Shown piece by piece: positions 17,062 to 25,452 of a DNA stretch of 64,000 nucleotides. This DNA is from Streptomyces sp. HPF1205. Lineage in GTDB: Bacteria > Actinomycetota > Actinomycetes > Streptomycetales > Streptomycetaceae. Location: assembly GCF_020400825.1 (NCBI RefSeq), contig NZ_JAINVH010000035.1, positions 24,715-88,714 on the forward strand, in the 5' to 3' direction. The notes below the pieces were generated by a model. That model was not told the origin of the DNA. It searched no databases and was given only the letters and a program-made list of their open reading frames with translations. Position numbers and translations under genes: made by a program. Position 1 is the stretch's first letter. Each line of letters begins with the position of its first letter.

Positions 17062-17790
17062 GTGGAGGTCATCGGAGCGGGGCTGGGCCGTACCGGCACC
17101 ACCTCGCTGAAAAAGGCACTGGAGATCCTCGGATTCGGACCCACCTACCACACCAGGGAGATCTTCCGCGAGCCCGAGCGGCTCGCGGACTGGGAAGCCG
17201 CGGTGGAAGGGCGCGTCGACGACTGGGACCGCGTGTTCAAGGGCTACCGGTCGACCGTCGACTGGCCGGCCGCCGCATTCTGGCGCGAACTCGTCGAGCG
17301 ATATCCGGAGGCCCGGGTCATACTCACCACCCGTGACCCGCAGGAGTGGTACACGAGCTGCGCGAGAACCATATTCATCTCCTACCGCCCCGGCCCGCAC
17401 TGGACGGTTCTGCGCGCGCTCATGCGCATTCCGCTGATGGCCGCCGACAAAAGGCTGCGCAATTTCCGGCAGGTCTTCGACGGTGTTTTCCGGCGGCATT
17501 TCGGGGACCGGCCCATCAGCGACCGGGCGGTCGCCGTCGAGGTGTTCGAGGAGCACCTGGGGCAGGTGCGATCCGGCGTCCCGGACGCGCGGCTGCTGGA
17601 GTACCGGGTGTCCCAGGGCTGGGAGCCGCTGTGCGCCTTCCTCGGCGTACCCGTACCCGACCAGCCGTTCCCGTACGAGAACGACCGCAGGACCTGGCAG
17701 CGCTACACCCGTGCCCAGGTGTTCCGCGGGGTGCGCAGGCTGGTCCTGCGGCCGTTCGCGGGCGCCGGCTCCCCGCCGCCGCGGGGCTGA
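17062..17790 (+). CDS. Sulfotransferase family protein (P-loop)
   Basis: 242 aa, GTG start, GGGAGGAG about 12 nt upstream. The N-terminal IGAGLGRTGTTSLKKALEIL is the PAPS-binding P-loop of the sulfotransferase-4-like family. VILTTRDPQEWYTSC corresponds to the second PAPS-contacting region, and WEPLCAFLGVPVPDQPFPYEN is the usual C-terminal motif. It probably transfers sulfate from PAPS to a hydroxyl. The next gene encodes an alkylsulfatase-like hydrolase 17 bp downstream, so sulfation and desulfation may be paired. Confidence 0.87.
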   Translation: MEVIGAGLGRTGTTSLKKALEILGFGPTYHTREIFREPERLADWEAAVEGRVDDWDRVFKGYRSTVDWPAAAFWRELVERYPEARVILTTRDPQEWYTSCARTIFISYRPGPHWTVLRALMRIPLMAADKRLRNFRQVFDGVFRRHFGDRPISDRAVAVEVFEEHLGQVRSGVPDARLLEYRVSQGWEPLCAFLGVPVPDQPFPYENDRRTWQRYTRAQVFRGVRRLVLRPFAGAGSPPPRG

Positions 17791-17807
17791 CACGACAGGA
17801 GCACGCC

Positions 17808-19121
17808 ATGAGCGAGCTGATGAGCTACGCGGAACGGGTGTGGACAGGGCAGGACGACCTGCGGGCCTACTTCTCCGGCGCCTTCAGGGCGGACGGGCTC
17901 CAGCCGGTCGCCGAGGACGTGTGGATGTGGCCGGCCACCGGCAACGTGTACGTCTTCCGCACCGGCTCCGGCCTGCTGCTCTTCGACAGCGGCGACCGGC
18001 ACACGGCGGGCGCGCTGCGCGAGGCGGTACGGGCGGTCGGCGACGAACCGGTGGACACCGTGGTCTTCTCGCACGGCCACGTCGACCACGTCCTCGGCGT
18101 CGACCCCTTCGACCGCGAGGCCGCCGAGCGCGGCCGGCCACGGCCGCGGGTGATCGCCCACCAGGACGTCACCCGCCGCTTCGACCGCTACGTCCTGACC
18201 GCCGGCTACAACGCCACCGTCAACAGCAGGCAGTTCCGCGCCCCCGGCCTGAAGTGGCCCACCGTCTACCGCCGGCCGGACGTCACCTACGAGCGGACGT
18301 ACGACCTGCGGCACGCGGACACCCCCGTGCACCTGCGGCACGGCAGGGGCGAGACCGACGACGCGACCATGGCCTGGCTGCCCGAACGGGGCATCCTGTG
18401 CTGCGGCGACTTCTACGCCTGGAACGCGCCGAACGCCGGCAACCCGCAGAAGGTCCAGCGCTACGTAGCCGAATGGGCCGAGGCGCTGCGCTGGATGGCG
18501 GGGCTCGGCGCGGAACTGCTGCTGCCCGGCCACGGTGTGCCCATCGCCGGGCCCGACCGGATCAGGGAGACCCTGCTGGCCTCGGCGCGGCTGCTGCAGC
18601 ACCTGCACGACGCCGTGCTGGCGATGATGAACGAGGGGGCGACCCTCGACGAGGTGCTGCACGGCGTGCGCGCCCCGGCCGAGCTGCTCGCGAAGCCGTA
18701 CCTGCGCCCGACGTACGACGAACCGGAGTTCATCGTGCGCAACGTGTGGCGGCACTACGGCGGCTGGTACGACGGCGACCCCTCGGCGCTGCGTCCCGCG
18801 CCCCGGGCCGACCTCGCCGCCGAGCTCGCGGGGCTGGCCGGCGGCCCGAAGGTCCTGGCCGAACGGGCCCTGGCGCTGGCCGAGAACGGCGACGTCCGGC
18901 TGGCCGGGCACCTGGCGGAGCTGGCCGCCCTGGCCGCGGCGCCGGACTCCGCCGAGTACCCGGACGTGCACGGGATACGGGCGCGGGTCTTCCGGGCGCT
19001 GGAGGAGCGGGCCGGCTCCTTCATGGCCAAGTCCCTCTACGGGTGGACGGCGGAGCAGTCCCTCGCGGCGTCCAGGGGCGAGCGCGACGGTGCCGGGCAG
19101 CCGAGCGGATGGGCGCCCTGA
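17808..19121 (+). CDS. MBL-fold hydrolase, alkylsulfatase-like
   Basis: 437 aa, ATG after ACAGGAG. The metallo-beta-lactamase metal site is clear: SHGHVDHVLG (HxHxDH, about residues 87-96), GRGETDDAT, GDFYAW and LLLPGHGVPI. After the catalytic domain comes a helical alkylsulfatase dimerisation-like region (RNVWRHYGGWYDGDPSALRP), as in SdsA1/BDS1-type enzymes, but no clear SCP2 domain. Expected to cleave sulfate esters or another ester. No signal peptide is visible, so it is probably cytosolic. Its partner may be the sulfotransferase just upstream. Confidence 0.85.
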   Translation: MSELMSYAERVWTGQDDLRAYFSGAFRADGLQPVAEDVWMWPATGNVYVFRTGSGLLLFDSGDRHTAGALREAVRAVGDEPVDTVVFSHGHVDHVLGVDPFDREAAERGRPRPRVIAHQDVTRRFDRYVLTAGYNATVNSRQFRAPGLKWPTVYRRPDVTYERTYDLRHADTPVHLRHGRGETDDATMAWLPERGILCCGDFYAWNAPNAGNPQKVQRYVAEWAEALRWMAGLGAELLLPGHGVPIAGPDRIRETLLASARLLQHLHDAVLAMMNEGATLDEVLHGVRAPAELLAKPYLRPTYDEPEFIVRNVWRHYGGWYDGDPSALRPAPRADLAAELAGLAGGPKVLAERALALAENGDVRLAGHLAELAALAAAPDSAEYPDVHGIRARVFRALEERAGSFMAKSLYGWTAEQSLAASRGERDGAGQPSGWAP

Positions 19122-19137
19122 GGGCGGCAACGGCAAG

Positions 19138-19187
19138 GCGGGCGGGCGGCGGCCGGCTGCCTGAGGGCCGTACCGCCGCCCGCCCGC
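19138..19187. terminator. Strong hairpin between convergent MBL and VOC genes
   Basis: GCGGGCGGGCGGCGG (19138-19152) pairs perfectly with 19173-19187. This 15-bp GC stem with a 20-nt loop lies between the stops of the plus-strand hydrolase and the minus-strand VOC gene and can serve both directions. Confidence 0.7.
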
Positions 19188-19211
19188 TGTCCTGGACCCG
19201 CGGGCCGCGGG

Positions 19212-19607
19212 TCAGTCGGTGCCGGGCTCCTGGACGACGAGGATGTGGTTGCCGTCCGGGTCGTTGACCGAGAAGAAGTGGCCCCACGGCGCTTCCATGA
19301 GGGGCCCATTGGACTCCACGCCCTTGGCGGCCAGCGCCTCGTGCGTGCCCTTCACGTCCTGCGCCGCGATGGAGAACTGCTGGGTGCCGGGCTTCAGTCC
19401 GCCCACGTCCCAGGTCACCAGGACGATGGAGCAGCCCTCTTCCGGAGTGGCCAGCTGGAGCCAGCGCAGACCGGGCTCGGGCGGCATTTCCTCGGGGGTC
19501 ATCTCATGGTCGTTGATGACCTTGAAGCCCAGTTTCTCGTAAAAGCTCTTCGCCGCCTCCTGATCGGTAACGGGAACCGAAAGGAGGGTGATATGCGTGA
19601 TGGCCAT
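19212..19607 (-). CDS. VOC/glyoxalase-bleomycin-resistance family protein
   Basis: 131 aa with the two beta-alpha-beta-beta-beta modules of the VOC fold. SVPVTDQEAAKSFYEKLGFK opens the first; GHFFSVNDPDGNHILVVQEP closes the second with the typical DPDGN motif. A metal-binding glutamate is possible near the C-terminus. The family ranges from metal-dependent lyases and dioxygenases to antibiotic-sequestering proteins, so the reaction cannot be specified. It lies between metabolite-type genes but has its own upstream gap. Confidence 0.9.
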   Translation of the reverse strand: MAITHITLLSVPVTDQEAAKSFYEKLGFKVINDHEMTPEEMPPEPGLRWLQLATPEEGCSIVLVTWDVGGLKPGTQQFSIAAQDVKGTHEALAAKGVESNGPLMEAPWGHFFSVNDPDGNHILVVQEPGTD

Positions 19608-19818
19608 GTCGCGGCGTCACCTCATCATTCGATCGCTTGACTGCCGGTTGCCCACGATATCCCACCGCAAATAGCGGCAAGCGTATTCGGCCGGATTCCG
19701 GTGGCCGATGTCCCGAAATCCGCCGATGACGCGGTGAATGGCCGCGCCCGGTCGCGGAAGTCCGGTGCCGGCGCCTGATCGGGGCGTCGGCACCGGCCGG
19801 ACGGCGGGTGCCCGCCTG

Positions 19819-20514
19819 TCAGGACGCGTACCCGGCCGACTGTGCCTCCGAGGCGCTCAGGTCGCACACCCGCACCAGGGTGTCGTACGCCACCAGGGCG
19901 CCGCGTACGACCTCGTTGTAGAGGTCCTGGGCGGCCAGCGCCAGATCGCGCATGGGCTGCATGAAGAGCATGAAGAACGTGCCGAACTCGTAGCGGCCCA
20001 GGGTCTCGCGGCCGTAGGTCTCCATGTTCTGGATCAGCTGCACCCGGACCCGCAGCTTGCGCAGCCGGGCGATGCGCGCCTGCGCCATGCCCGTGAAGCC
20101 GCCTTCACCGAGCTGGCGCAGCGTGTTCTCGTAGCACTCGTCGCGGCCCTTGGCCAGCGCGGCCGCCGCATAGGCCTGCAGGCTCGTGTACTGGCCCACG
20201 GCGGTGTCGATGAGGCTCACCGTCTCGTCCAGTGCCCGGAAGGCGGCGCTGTAGGTCGCGTCGACGTTCTTCATCTTGTCCGTCACGGCGTCGACGTCCA
20301 CCGCTCCGTCGGGGCCGACGGCCGTACCGGACGCCTCGACGACGTACCTGACGGTGTCGTCGAGCGCGGCCAGTGACTCCATGGCGTCACGCACGGAGCG
20401 CAGCGTCGCCGCCGTGGCCACCGCATCCGCGACCAGCCCCTCGGAGATCTCCGCGGCCTCCGCTGTCGCGTAGTTGTTGGGGGGGCATTCGTTGTGCAGA
20501 CCCAGTACGCCCAC
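19819..20514 (-). CDS. Unknown all-helical protein
   Basis: 231 aa from a GTG at 20514, preceded by AGAGGAGAAGG. An upstream in-frame ATG exists, but the ribosome site favours this start. The protein is almost entirely alpha-helical and charged, with KMKNVDATYSAAFRALDETV and RIARLRKLRVRVQLIQNMET among its helices and no hydrophobic signal. NECPPNNYATAEAAEISEGL near the N-terminus is its most distinctive part. I do not recognise a family. A perfect inverted repeat 24 bp upstream of the start (20538-20558) suggests dedicated regulation. Confidence 0.65.
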   Translation of the reverse strand: MGVLGLHNECPPNNYATAEAAEISEGLVADAVATAATLRSVRDAMESLAALDDTVRYVVEASGTAVGPDGAVDVDAVTDKMKNVDATYSAAFRALDETVSLIDTAVGQYTSLQAYAAAALAKGRDECYENTLRQLGEGGFTGMAQARIARLRKLRVRVQLIQNMETYGRETLGRYEFGTFFMLFMQPMRDLALAAQDLYNEVVRGALVAYDTLVRVCDLSASEAQSAGYAS

Positions 20515-20537
20515 TACCTTCTCCTCTGTCGCCCGAT

Positions 20538-20558
20538 TGGTCGAGGTTGACTCGACCA
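20538..20558. promoter_or_regulatory. Perfect inverted repeat TGGTCGAG-5-CTCGACCA
   Basis: Perfect 8-bp arms (20538-20545 and 20551-20558) with a 5-bp spacer, 24 bp upstream of the helical-protein start and in the region shared with the divergent methyltransferase. Size and symmetry fit a dimeric repressor operator. Confidence 0.5.
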
Positions 20559-20708
20559 TAGGCAAGGCCGAGCAGGCCCTTCTACTTCGAGCTTGCGTCC
20601 CTGCGGGCGCCGCGGGACCGCGGCGGGGCAACCTCCGAGAAGGCCGCGGGCGGGCCGGTCGGCGAGGATGTCAGGCGCCCCCAAGCCTGCCGTTAGGACG
20701 CCTCGGCC

Positions 20709-21605
20709 ATGGATTCGGACCACGCAGCACGGAGCCCCGGCACACGCGGGCCCGCACCCTCCTCGCGCGTCGCCGACGCCTTCGAACGGGCCGCCGACAC
20801 CTACGACCTGACGGGAGTGCGGTTCTACGGCCCTCTCGGCCGCCGGCTCGTGGCGGCGGCCGGCCTGACCCCGGGCATGCGCGTCCTGGACGTGGGCTGC
20901 GGCCGGGGCGCCTGCACCTTCCCGGCCGCCGAGGCGGTGGGCGAGGACGGCTCGGTGACCGCCGTGGACGCGGCCGAGGCGATGGTCGAGGCGACCCGGC
21001 GGACCGCCGCCGAGCAGGGCGCGTCCCACGTCACCGTGCTGACCGGCGACGCGGGCCGCCCGGACTTCCCCGACGGGTCGTTCGACGCCGTCCTGGCCGG
21101 CCTCGTCGTCTTCCTGCTGCCCGATCCGGCGGCGGCGCTGCGGGCCCACCACCGCCTGCTGCGGCCCGGCGGCCGTTTCGCGATGAGCAGCTTCGGATCG
21201 GTCGATGCGCGCTTCTTCCAGGTCACCGACGTGCTGCCGCAGTTCCTCGACGAACCGCTCGGGCCCGTCCCCGGGCGGAGCGACAACGCCTTCGCCACCA
21301 AGGAGTCCGTTGCCGCGCTGGTGTCGGGTGCGGGTTTCACCCGGATCGGCGTGGCCGACTCGGACCTGGACATCGAGTTCGCCGATCCCGGCCAGTGGTG
21401 GGACTGGCTGTGGCAGACCGCCGGCCGGATGATCCTGGAACGCATACCGTCCGAACGCCTGCCGCAGGCGCGTGCCGCGGCCTGCCGCCGGATGGACGAG
21501 GTCAGGGACGCGGACGGCAGGCTCTCGCTGCACTGGAACGTCTGGCTCACCACGGCGGTACGCGGGCCCGCCGCCACGGACGCGCCGGACGGCGGCCGGA
21601 CGTGA
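20709..21605 (+). CDS. Class I SAM-dependent methyltransferase
   Basis: 298 aa. Motif I is VLDVGCGRGACTF (about residues 58-70), followed by VTAVDAAEAMVEATRR (motif post-I), FDAVLAGLVVFLLPDPAAAL (motif II) and LLRPGGRFAMSSFG (motif III). An N-terminal extension has SSRVADAFERAADTYDLTGV, typical of UbiE/COQ5-like small-molecule methyltransferases. The C-terminal half (WWDWLWQTAGRMILERIP) probably shapes the acceptor site. Likely an O-, N- or C-methyltransferase acting in the cluster; it precedes the second P450 by 135 bp. Confidence 0.9.
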   Translation: MDSDHAARSPGTRGPAPSSRVADAFERAADTYDLTGVRFYGPLGRRLVAAAGLTPGMRVLDVGCGRGACTFPAAEAVGEDGSVTAVDAAEAMVEATRRTAAEQGASHVTVLTGDAGRPDFPDGSFDAVLAGLVVFLLPDPAAALRAHHRLLRPGGRFAMSSFGSVDARFFQVTDVLPQFLDEPLGPVPGRSDNAFATKESVAALVSGAGFTRIGVADSDLDIEFADPGQWWDWLWQTAGRMILERIPSERLPQARAAACRRMDEVRDADGRLSLHWNVWLTTAVRGPAATDAPDGGRT

Positions 21606-21740
21606 GCGGGTGCGGGCGGGCGTGAACAGATGTGAGCCTCCGCGGGACCCCGGACAGGAGCCGGAGGACGGCCGGGCGGGCACCGGGTGTCCCGGCCGCC
21701 GGGCGGCGCGGTGGCCCCGACCGGGAAAGGACGGCCCGAC

Positions 21741-23072
21741 ATGGCTTCGGAACTTCCACCGCCGGCCCCTGCCGCACTGCCGGTGCTGGGGCACGCGCCG
21801 GCCTTCGTCCGCGATCCGCTGAGCGTGGTGCGGGCCGGGCAGCGGGCGCACGGCACGGTCTTCTCGCTCAACCTCGGCCCGAAGCGGGCGGCCGTGGTGG
21901 TCGGCGCCGAGGAGAGCCGCACCGCGCTCGCCGCGCCCGAGCGCACGCTGGCGGTGGCCCCCGTGTACCAGTGGCTGCGGCCGATGTTCGGCGCGGTGAT
22001 GCAGGCGGCCGACCACGCGGACTACCTGGTCCAGCGGGCCGCGCTGCTCCCCGTCTTCCGCGGCCGGCAGGTCACCGACCACACCGCCGCGGTGACCGAC
22101 GACGTCCAGGCGTGGATCGCCGGCCTGGGCGCCACCGGCCGCTTCGACGCCTACCGCGACCTGGAGCGGCTGACCCTGGACATCGCGATCCGCCTGGTGT
22201 TCGGCAAGGACTTCCGCGCCCGCGAGGGCGTGGCCTTCCGTAGGTACTTCCAGGACGTGGCCGCCGGCATGGAGTTCGTCCTGCCCGCCTGGTTCCCCGC
22301 GCCCCGGCTGCTGCGCCGCAACCGGGCCAGGACACGGCTGTTCGCGCTCCTGTCCCCCTACGTGCGGCAGGCCCGGTCCCGGCCCGACCCAGCGGCCCAG
22401 GGCTTCCTCGCGCACCTGGCCGCGAGTGCCGACGAGGCCGGAACCCCCTTCGACGAGGAACTGGTGACGGGGCTCGCGCTGGTGCTGGTCTACGCCGCCT
22501 ACGAGACGACGGCCGCCCAACTGGCCTGGGCGCTCATCCTGTTGCTGCAGCACCCGGAACACCTGACCGCGGTCACCGCGGAGGTCGGCACCGAACTCGC
22601 GGACGGCGAGCCGACTCCCGGCACGCTGCGCCGGCTGACCCGGCTCGGCCGGTGCCTCCAGGAGACCCAGCGGCTGAGGCCGGTCACCACGATGCTGACG
22701 CGCTTCGTCGCCGAGCCCTACGAGGTCGCCGGATACACCGTGCCCCGGGGCTGGAACACCCTGTTCTGCCCCCCGGTCACCCACCGGCTCGCCGACCTCT
22801 ACCCCGACCCGGACGCCTACGACCCCGAGCGGTTCTCCCCGCTGCGCGACCCGGACGGCCGGGCGGCGAACGGACTGCTCAACCTGGGCGCGGGGGCGCA
22901 CGCCTGCCTCGGCGCCCGGCTCGCCGACATCGAGATGCGGCTGATCATCGCGTCCCTGCTGCGCGACCGGGAACTGCGCCTGGACGGCCCCCCGCCGCAG
23001 CCGGTGCGCAAGCCCGGTATCGCGCGTCCCGCCGGTCCCTGCCCGGTGTCGTACGACAGCGTCCGACACTGA
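21741..23072 (+). CDS. Cytochrome P450 (second copy), CYP51/CYP120-like
   Basis: 443 aa, ATG after GGAAAGGAC. The N-terminal PVLGHAPAFVRDPLSVV resembles the proline-rich start of CYP51/120-type P450s. The I-helix reads LVYAAYETTAAQLAW, the ExxR is in CLQETQRLRPVTTM, and DAYDPERFSP is the PERF motif. The heme loop LLNLGAGAHACLGARLADIE carries Leu where the usual FxxG phenylalanine stands. The flavin reductase gene starts 14 bp downstream. The substrate is unknown; by resemblance it may be a hydrophobic terpene- or fatty-acid-like compound. Confidence 0.9.
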   Translation: MASELPPPAPAALPVLGHAPAFVRDPLSVVRAGQRAHGTVFSLNLGPKRAAVVVGAEESRTALAAPERTLAVAPVYQWLRPMFGAVMQAADHADYLVQRAALLPVFRGRQVTDHTAAVTDDVQAWIAGLGATGRFDAYRDLERLTLDIAIRLVFGKDFRAREGVAFRRYFQDVAAGMEFVLPAWFPAPRLLRRNRARTRLFALLSPYVRQARSRPDPAAQGFLAHLAASADEAGTPFDEELVTGLALVLVYAAYETTAAQLAWALILLLQHPEHLTAVTAEVGTELADGEPTPGTLRRLTRLGRCLQETQRLRPVTTMLTRFVAEPYEVAGYTVPRGWNTLFCPPVTHRLADLYPDPDAYDPERFSPLRDPDGRAANGLLNLGAGAHACLGARLADIEMRLIIASLLRDRELRLDGPPPQPVRKPGIARPAGPCPVSYDSVRH

Positions 23073-23086
23073 CGGCGAGGTGGTCC

Positions 23087-23692
23087 GTGAGTGCCTTCCG
23101 AGGGCGTCCGTCCCAGCCGCCGGCCGCCCTCGGGTCCCCGGCGGGATCCGCAGGCCCGGGCCGGGAGGCGCCGGCCGTCGGCGTGCGCGGGCGGCAGGCC
23201 GCCGGCGCCGCGGCTCCCGGCGGCATCGCGCCCGAGCGCTTCAAGGAGGTGTTCCGCCGTCATCCGGCCGGCGTGGTCGTCGTCACCGCCGACAGCGGCC
23301 GCGGTCCGGCCGGCTTCACCGCCACCTCGCTGGTCTCGGTGTCGCTGGCGCCGCCGCTGGTCTCCTTCGGCGTCGCCGTCACCGCCTCGTCCTGGCCGCA
23401 CCTCGAACGCGCGGCCTCGGCCGTGGTCAACTTCCTGGGCGCCGACCAGGAGGACGTGGCCAGGCGCTTCGCCGTCAGGGGCATCGACCGCTTCGCCGCG
23501 CCCACCCGCTGGCGCCGTCTCGAGCACGGCGAACCGGTACTGGACGGAGTGTCCGGCTGGCTGCGGGTCGCGGTCGTGCAGACCGTTCCCGCCGGCGACC
23601 ACCGCATCGTCGTCTGCCGCGTGGAGGAGTCCTGGCTCGACCCGGGCCGCCGCCCGCTGCTCTTCCACAACGGCGCCTACCACCCGCTCTGA
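23087..23692 (+). CDS. Flavin reductase-like FMN-binding protein
   Basis: 201 aa from GTG after GGCGAGGTGG. A disordered Ala/Gly/Pro-rich N-terminus of about 48 residues precedes the split-barrel FMN-binding domain: FKEVFRRHPAGVVVVTADSG, FTATSLVSVSLAPPLVSFGV, and a DHRIVVCRVEES strand near the end. The family (HpaC/flavin reductase-like) supplies reduced flavin to a monooxygenase or reduces a substrate. No flavin-dependent monooxygenase is in the window, so its partner is unclear; it probably shares a transcript with the P450. Confidence 0.88.
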   Translation: MSAFRGRPSQPPAALGSPAGSAGPGREAPAVGVRGRQAAGAAAPGGIAPERFKEVFRRHPAGVVVVTADSGRGPAGFTATSLVSVSLAPPLVSFGVAVTASSWPHLERAASAVVNFLGADQEDVARRFAVRGIDRFAAPTRWRRLEHGEPVLDGVSGWLRVAVVQTVPAGDHRIVVCRVEESWLDPGRRPLLFHNGAYHPL

Positions 23693-23699
23693 CCGCCGG

Positions 23700-23912
23700 G
23701 TCCGCCGAGGGGCAGCTGCGGCGTACGAGGGGGACGGGAGTGCCGTGCCGAGCGGCGGGGTCGGCCAGTCGGACGTGGGCGTCAGCGGGGTTGCGGCCGA
23801 GCGGGACGGCGGTGAAGTCGGGGGCGGGCGCCGGCGGCGCAGGCCGTCGAGCCAGGTGCCGCAGGTGCGGCGGCCGATGCTCCGGTCCCGGTCGGCCCGC
23901 CCGGAAATCGCC
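23700..23912 (-). pseudogene. Fragment of a DyP-type peroxidase gene
   Basis: Reading minus, two frames together give DRDRSIGRRTCGTWLDG and then DAHVRLADPAARHGTPVPLV, which align with DRDRIIGRRPDGTWLDG and DAHVRLANPAAEHGTPAPLV of the intact peroxidase at 24169-25452. The shift of frame and missing ends mark it as a decayed partial copy. It begins right after the flavin reductase stop. Confidence 0.75.
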
Positions 23913-23957
23913 CGTACCGCCCACACCGCACATAACGCACACCAGCAAACCCGCAGG

Positions 23958-24035
23958 TCAGGCGCCCTTCCCCGCCCGCTTCAGCACCGCGACGCACTCC
24001 ACGTGGTGCGTGACGGGAAAGACGTCACAGGAAGC
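23958..24035 (-). pseudogene. C-terminal remnant of a TrmA/RumA (RlmD-like) RNA methyltransferase
   Basis: Reading minus, the last 23 codons before a stop give CDVFPVTHHVECVAVL plus a short basic tail. This is the conserved C-terminus of class I TRAM/TrmA-family uracil-5 RNA methyltransferases. Nothing upstream continues the domain, so only the tail survived. Together with the DyP fragment it marks an old recombination junction. Confidence 0.65.
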
Positions 24036-24168
24036 GCTGGGCGGAGAACCCGCAGTTCAGGGCCGCTTTCGTGACTCCGAAGAGGATCTTGTACGCGCCC
24101 GGAGCGTCAAACGAGCGTCACGGTGGACACGCATCGGCCCCCGTAAGCGGGCGCCGGCGCCCCGGTGT

Positions 24169-25452
24169 TCAGGCGAAGAGCTGGTCCAGCCAGGAGGGGT
24201 CCGGGCGCGGAGTGAACCAGTAGCCGCCGCCGGTGGTCAGGAGGTAGTCGGCCAGGGCTTCGCCTGCCAGCCGGTGCTGGACCGCGGTGAAGCCGTTGGC
24301 GAGGCTGCGCTGGTAGCAGACGAAGACCAGTCCGTGGCCGTCCGAGGGGTCCGCCGAGGAGTAGCTGCGGCGAACGAGGGGCGCTGGCGTACCGTGCTCG
24401 GCGGCCGGGTTGGCCAGTCGGACATGGGCGTCCAGCGGGGTGGTGCGGCCCAGTGGGTCGGCGGTGAAGTCCGGGCGGCTGTCGGCGGGGCGGCCGTCGA
24501 GCCAGGTGCCGTCGGGCCGACGGCCGATGATCCGGTCGCGGTCGGTCTGCCGGTGGTCGTTCCAGCGTTCGGTGGCCAGCCGGATCCGCCGCACCACTTG
24601 GTAGCTGCCGCCCACGGCCCAGTCCGGCTCCCCGTCGCCGGGAGCGACCAGCGCGGCATCGGCGAGTTGCGCGGAGGTGGCGGGGTTGCCGAGGCCCTCA
24701 GCGTAGCCCAAACCGTTGCGGCTGATCGGGCGGCCATAAGCCATGTGATTGTCGTCCCGCCGCATCAAGACGCGCCAGCGTGGTGCCCAATCCGGCACGA
24801 CCGCTCTCAGCGCGCGCTCACCCGCTTCCGCCTGGCCGGCGGTGGGCGCCGCCACGTAGAGCAGGACGTCGCCATGCGTCGTCGCGGGATCCAGCAGATC
24901 ACCGGGGAAGTCCGGCATGACGGTCAGCGACCGGGGGCGCCGCCCAGCCAGTTCCACCGCGTCGAAGAAAGACGCGCCGAGCCCCAGGCTGAATTCTGTG
25001 AGCCCATCAAGGCTGGAAGCTGCCGTGTACAGCCCGCGCAGCCCCGCCACCGTCCGAGCCCGGTCACCATGTGCGCCCAGGGCGATCAGCACACCGCGAT
25101 CGGGCGGCAGCGAACCGAGCCTTCCCAGCACGTGGGCTTCGGCCCCGCCGCTTGCGCCGGAGCGGCCGCGGCCGACGGTACCGACCAGAGCCGCGGCAAC
25201 GGCCGCACCGGCGGCGCCGGCGCCGAGCAGCGCCGCGATCGTCCGCCGCCGGATCAACACGCGCCGCCGGCCGTCGGCGGCAGCGGCCCCGGTTCCGTCC
25301 AACTCCTCGCCGGGAATCTGCTCGTCCGATCCAGCGCCCGCATGCACCTCAAGCTCGGCTGCCGGCCCAGCGGGCGCCTCTCGTCCGGCGCGATCATCCG
25401 AAAGCCGTGTATCGCCTGGCTCCCCGGGGCCGCCGCGGTGCTCAGCCGTCAT
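24169..25452 (-). CDS. DyP-type heme peroxidase with twin-arginine signal
   Basis: 427 aa; the ATG overlaps the upstream gene stop (ATGA). Residues about 60-95 hold LIRRRTIAALLGAGAAGAAV, a Tat-type signal after an unusually long N-terminal extension. DyP landmarks follow: the FSLGLGASFFDA segment, the distal loop region, DAHVRLANPAA with the proximal heme histidine, and APLVRRSYS. The usual GxxDG motif reads GYAEGLGNP, so the distal aspartate is replaced by glutamate. Expected to oxidise dyes or phenolics with H2O2 outside the cell. A gene fragment of the same family lies just downstream. Confidence 0.87.
   Translation of the reverse strand: MTAEHRGGPGEPGDTRLSDDRAGREAPAGPAAELEVHAGAGSDEQIPGEELDGTGAAAADGRRRVLIRRRTIAALLGAGAAGAAVAAALVGTVGRGRSGASGGAEAHVLGRLGSLPPDRGVLIALGAHGDRARTVAGLRGLYTAASSLDGLTEFSLGLGASFFDAVELAGRRPRSLTVMPDFPGDLLDPATTHGDVLLYVAAPTAGQAEAGERALRAVVPDWAPRWRVLMRRDDNHMAYGRPISRNGLGYAEGLGNPATSAQLADAALVAPGDGEPDWAVGGSYQVVRRIRLATERWNDHRQTDRDRIIGRRPDGTWLDGRPADSRPDFTADPLGRTTPLDAHVRLANPAAEHGTPAPLVRRSYSSADPSDGHGLVFVCYQRSLANGFTAVQHRLAGEALADYLLTTGGGYWFTPRPDPSWLDQLFA

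Noticed and set aside
20514..23069. 851-aa minus-strand open frame
   Set aside because: Antisense to the methyltransferase and P450 genes, which have canonical motifs; the frame is low-complexity.
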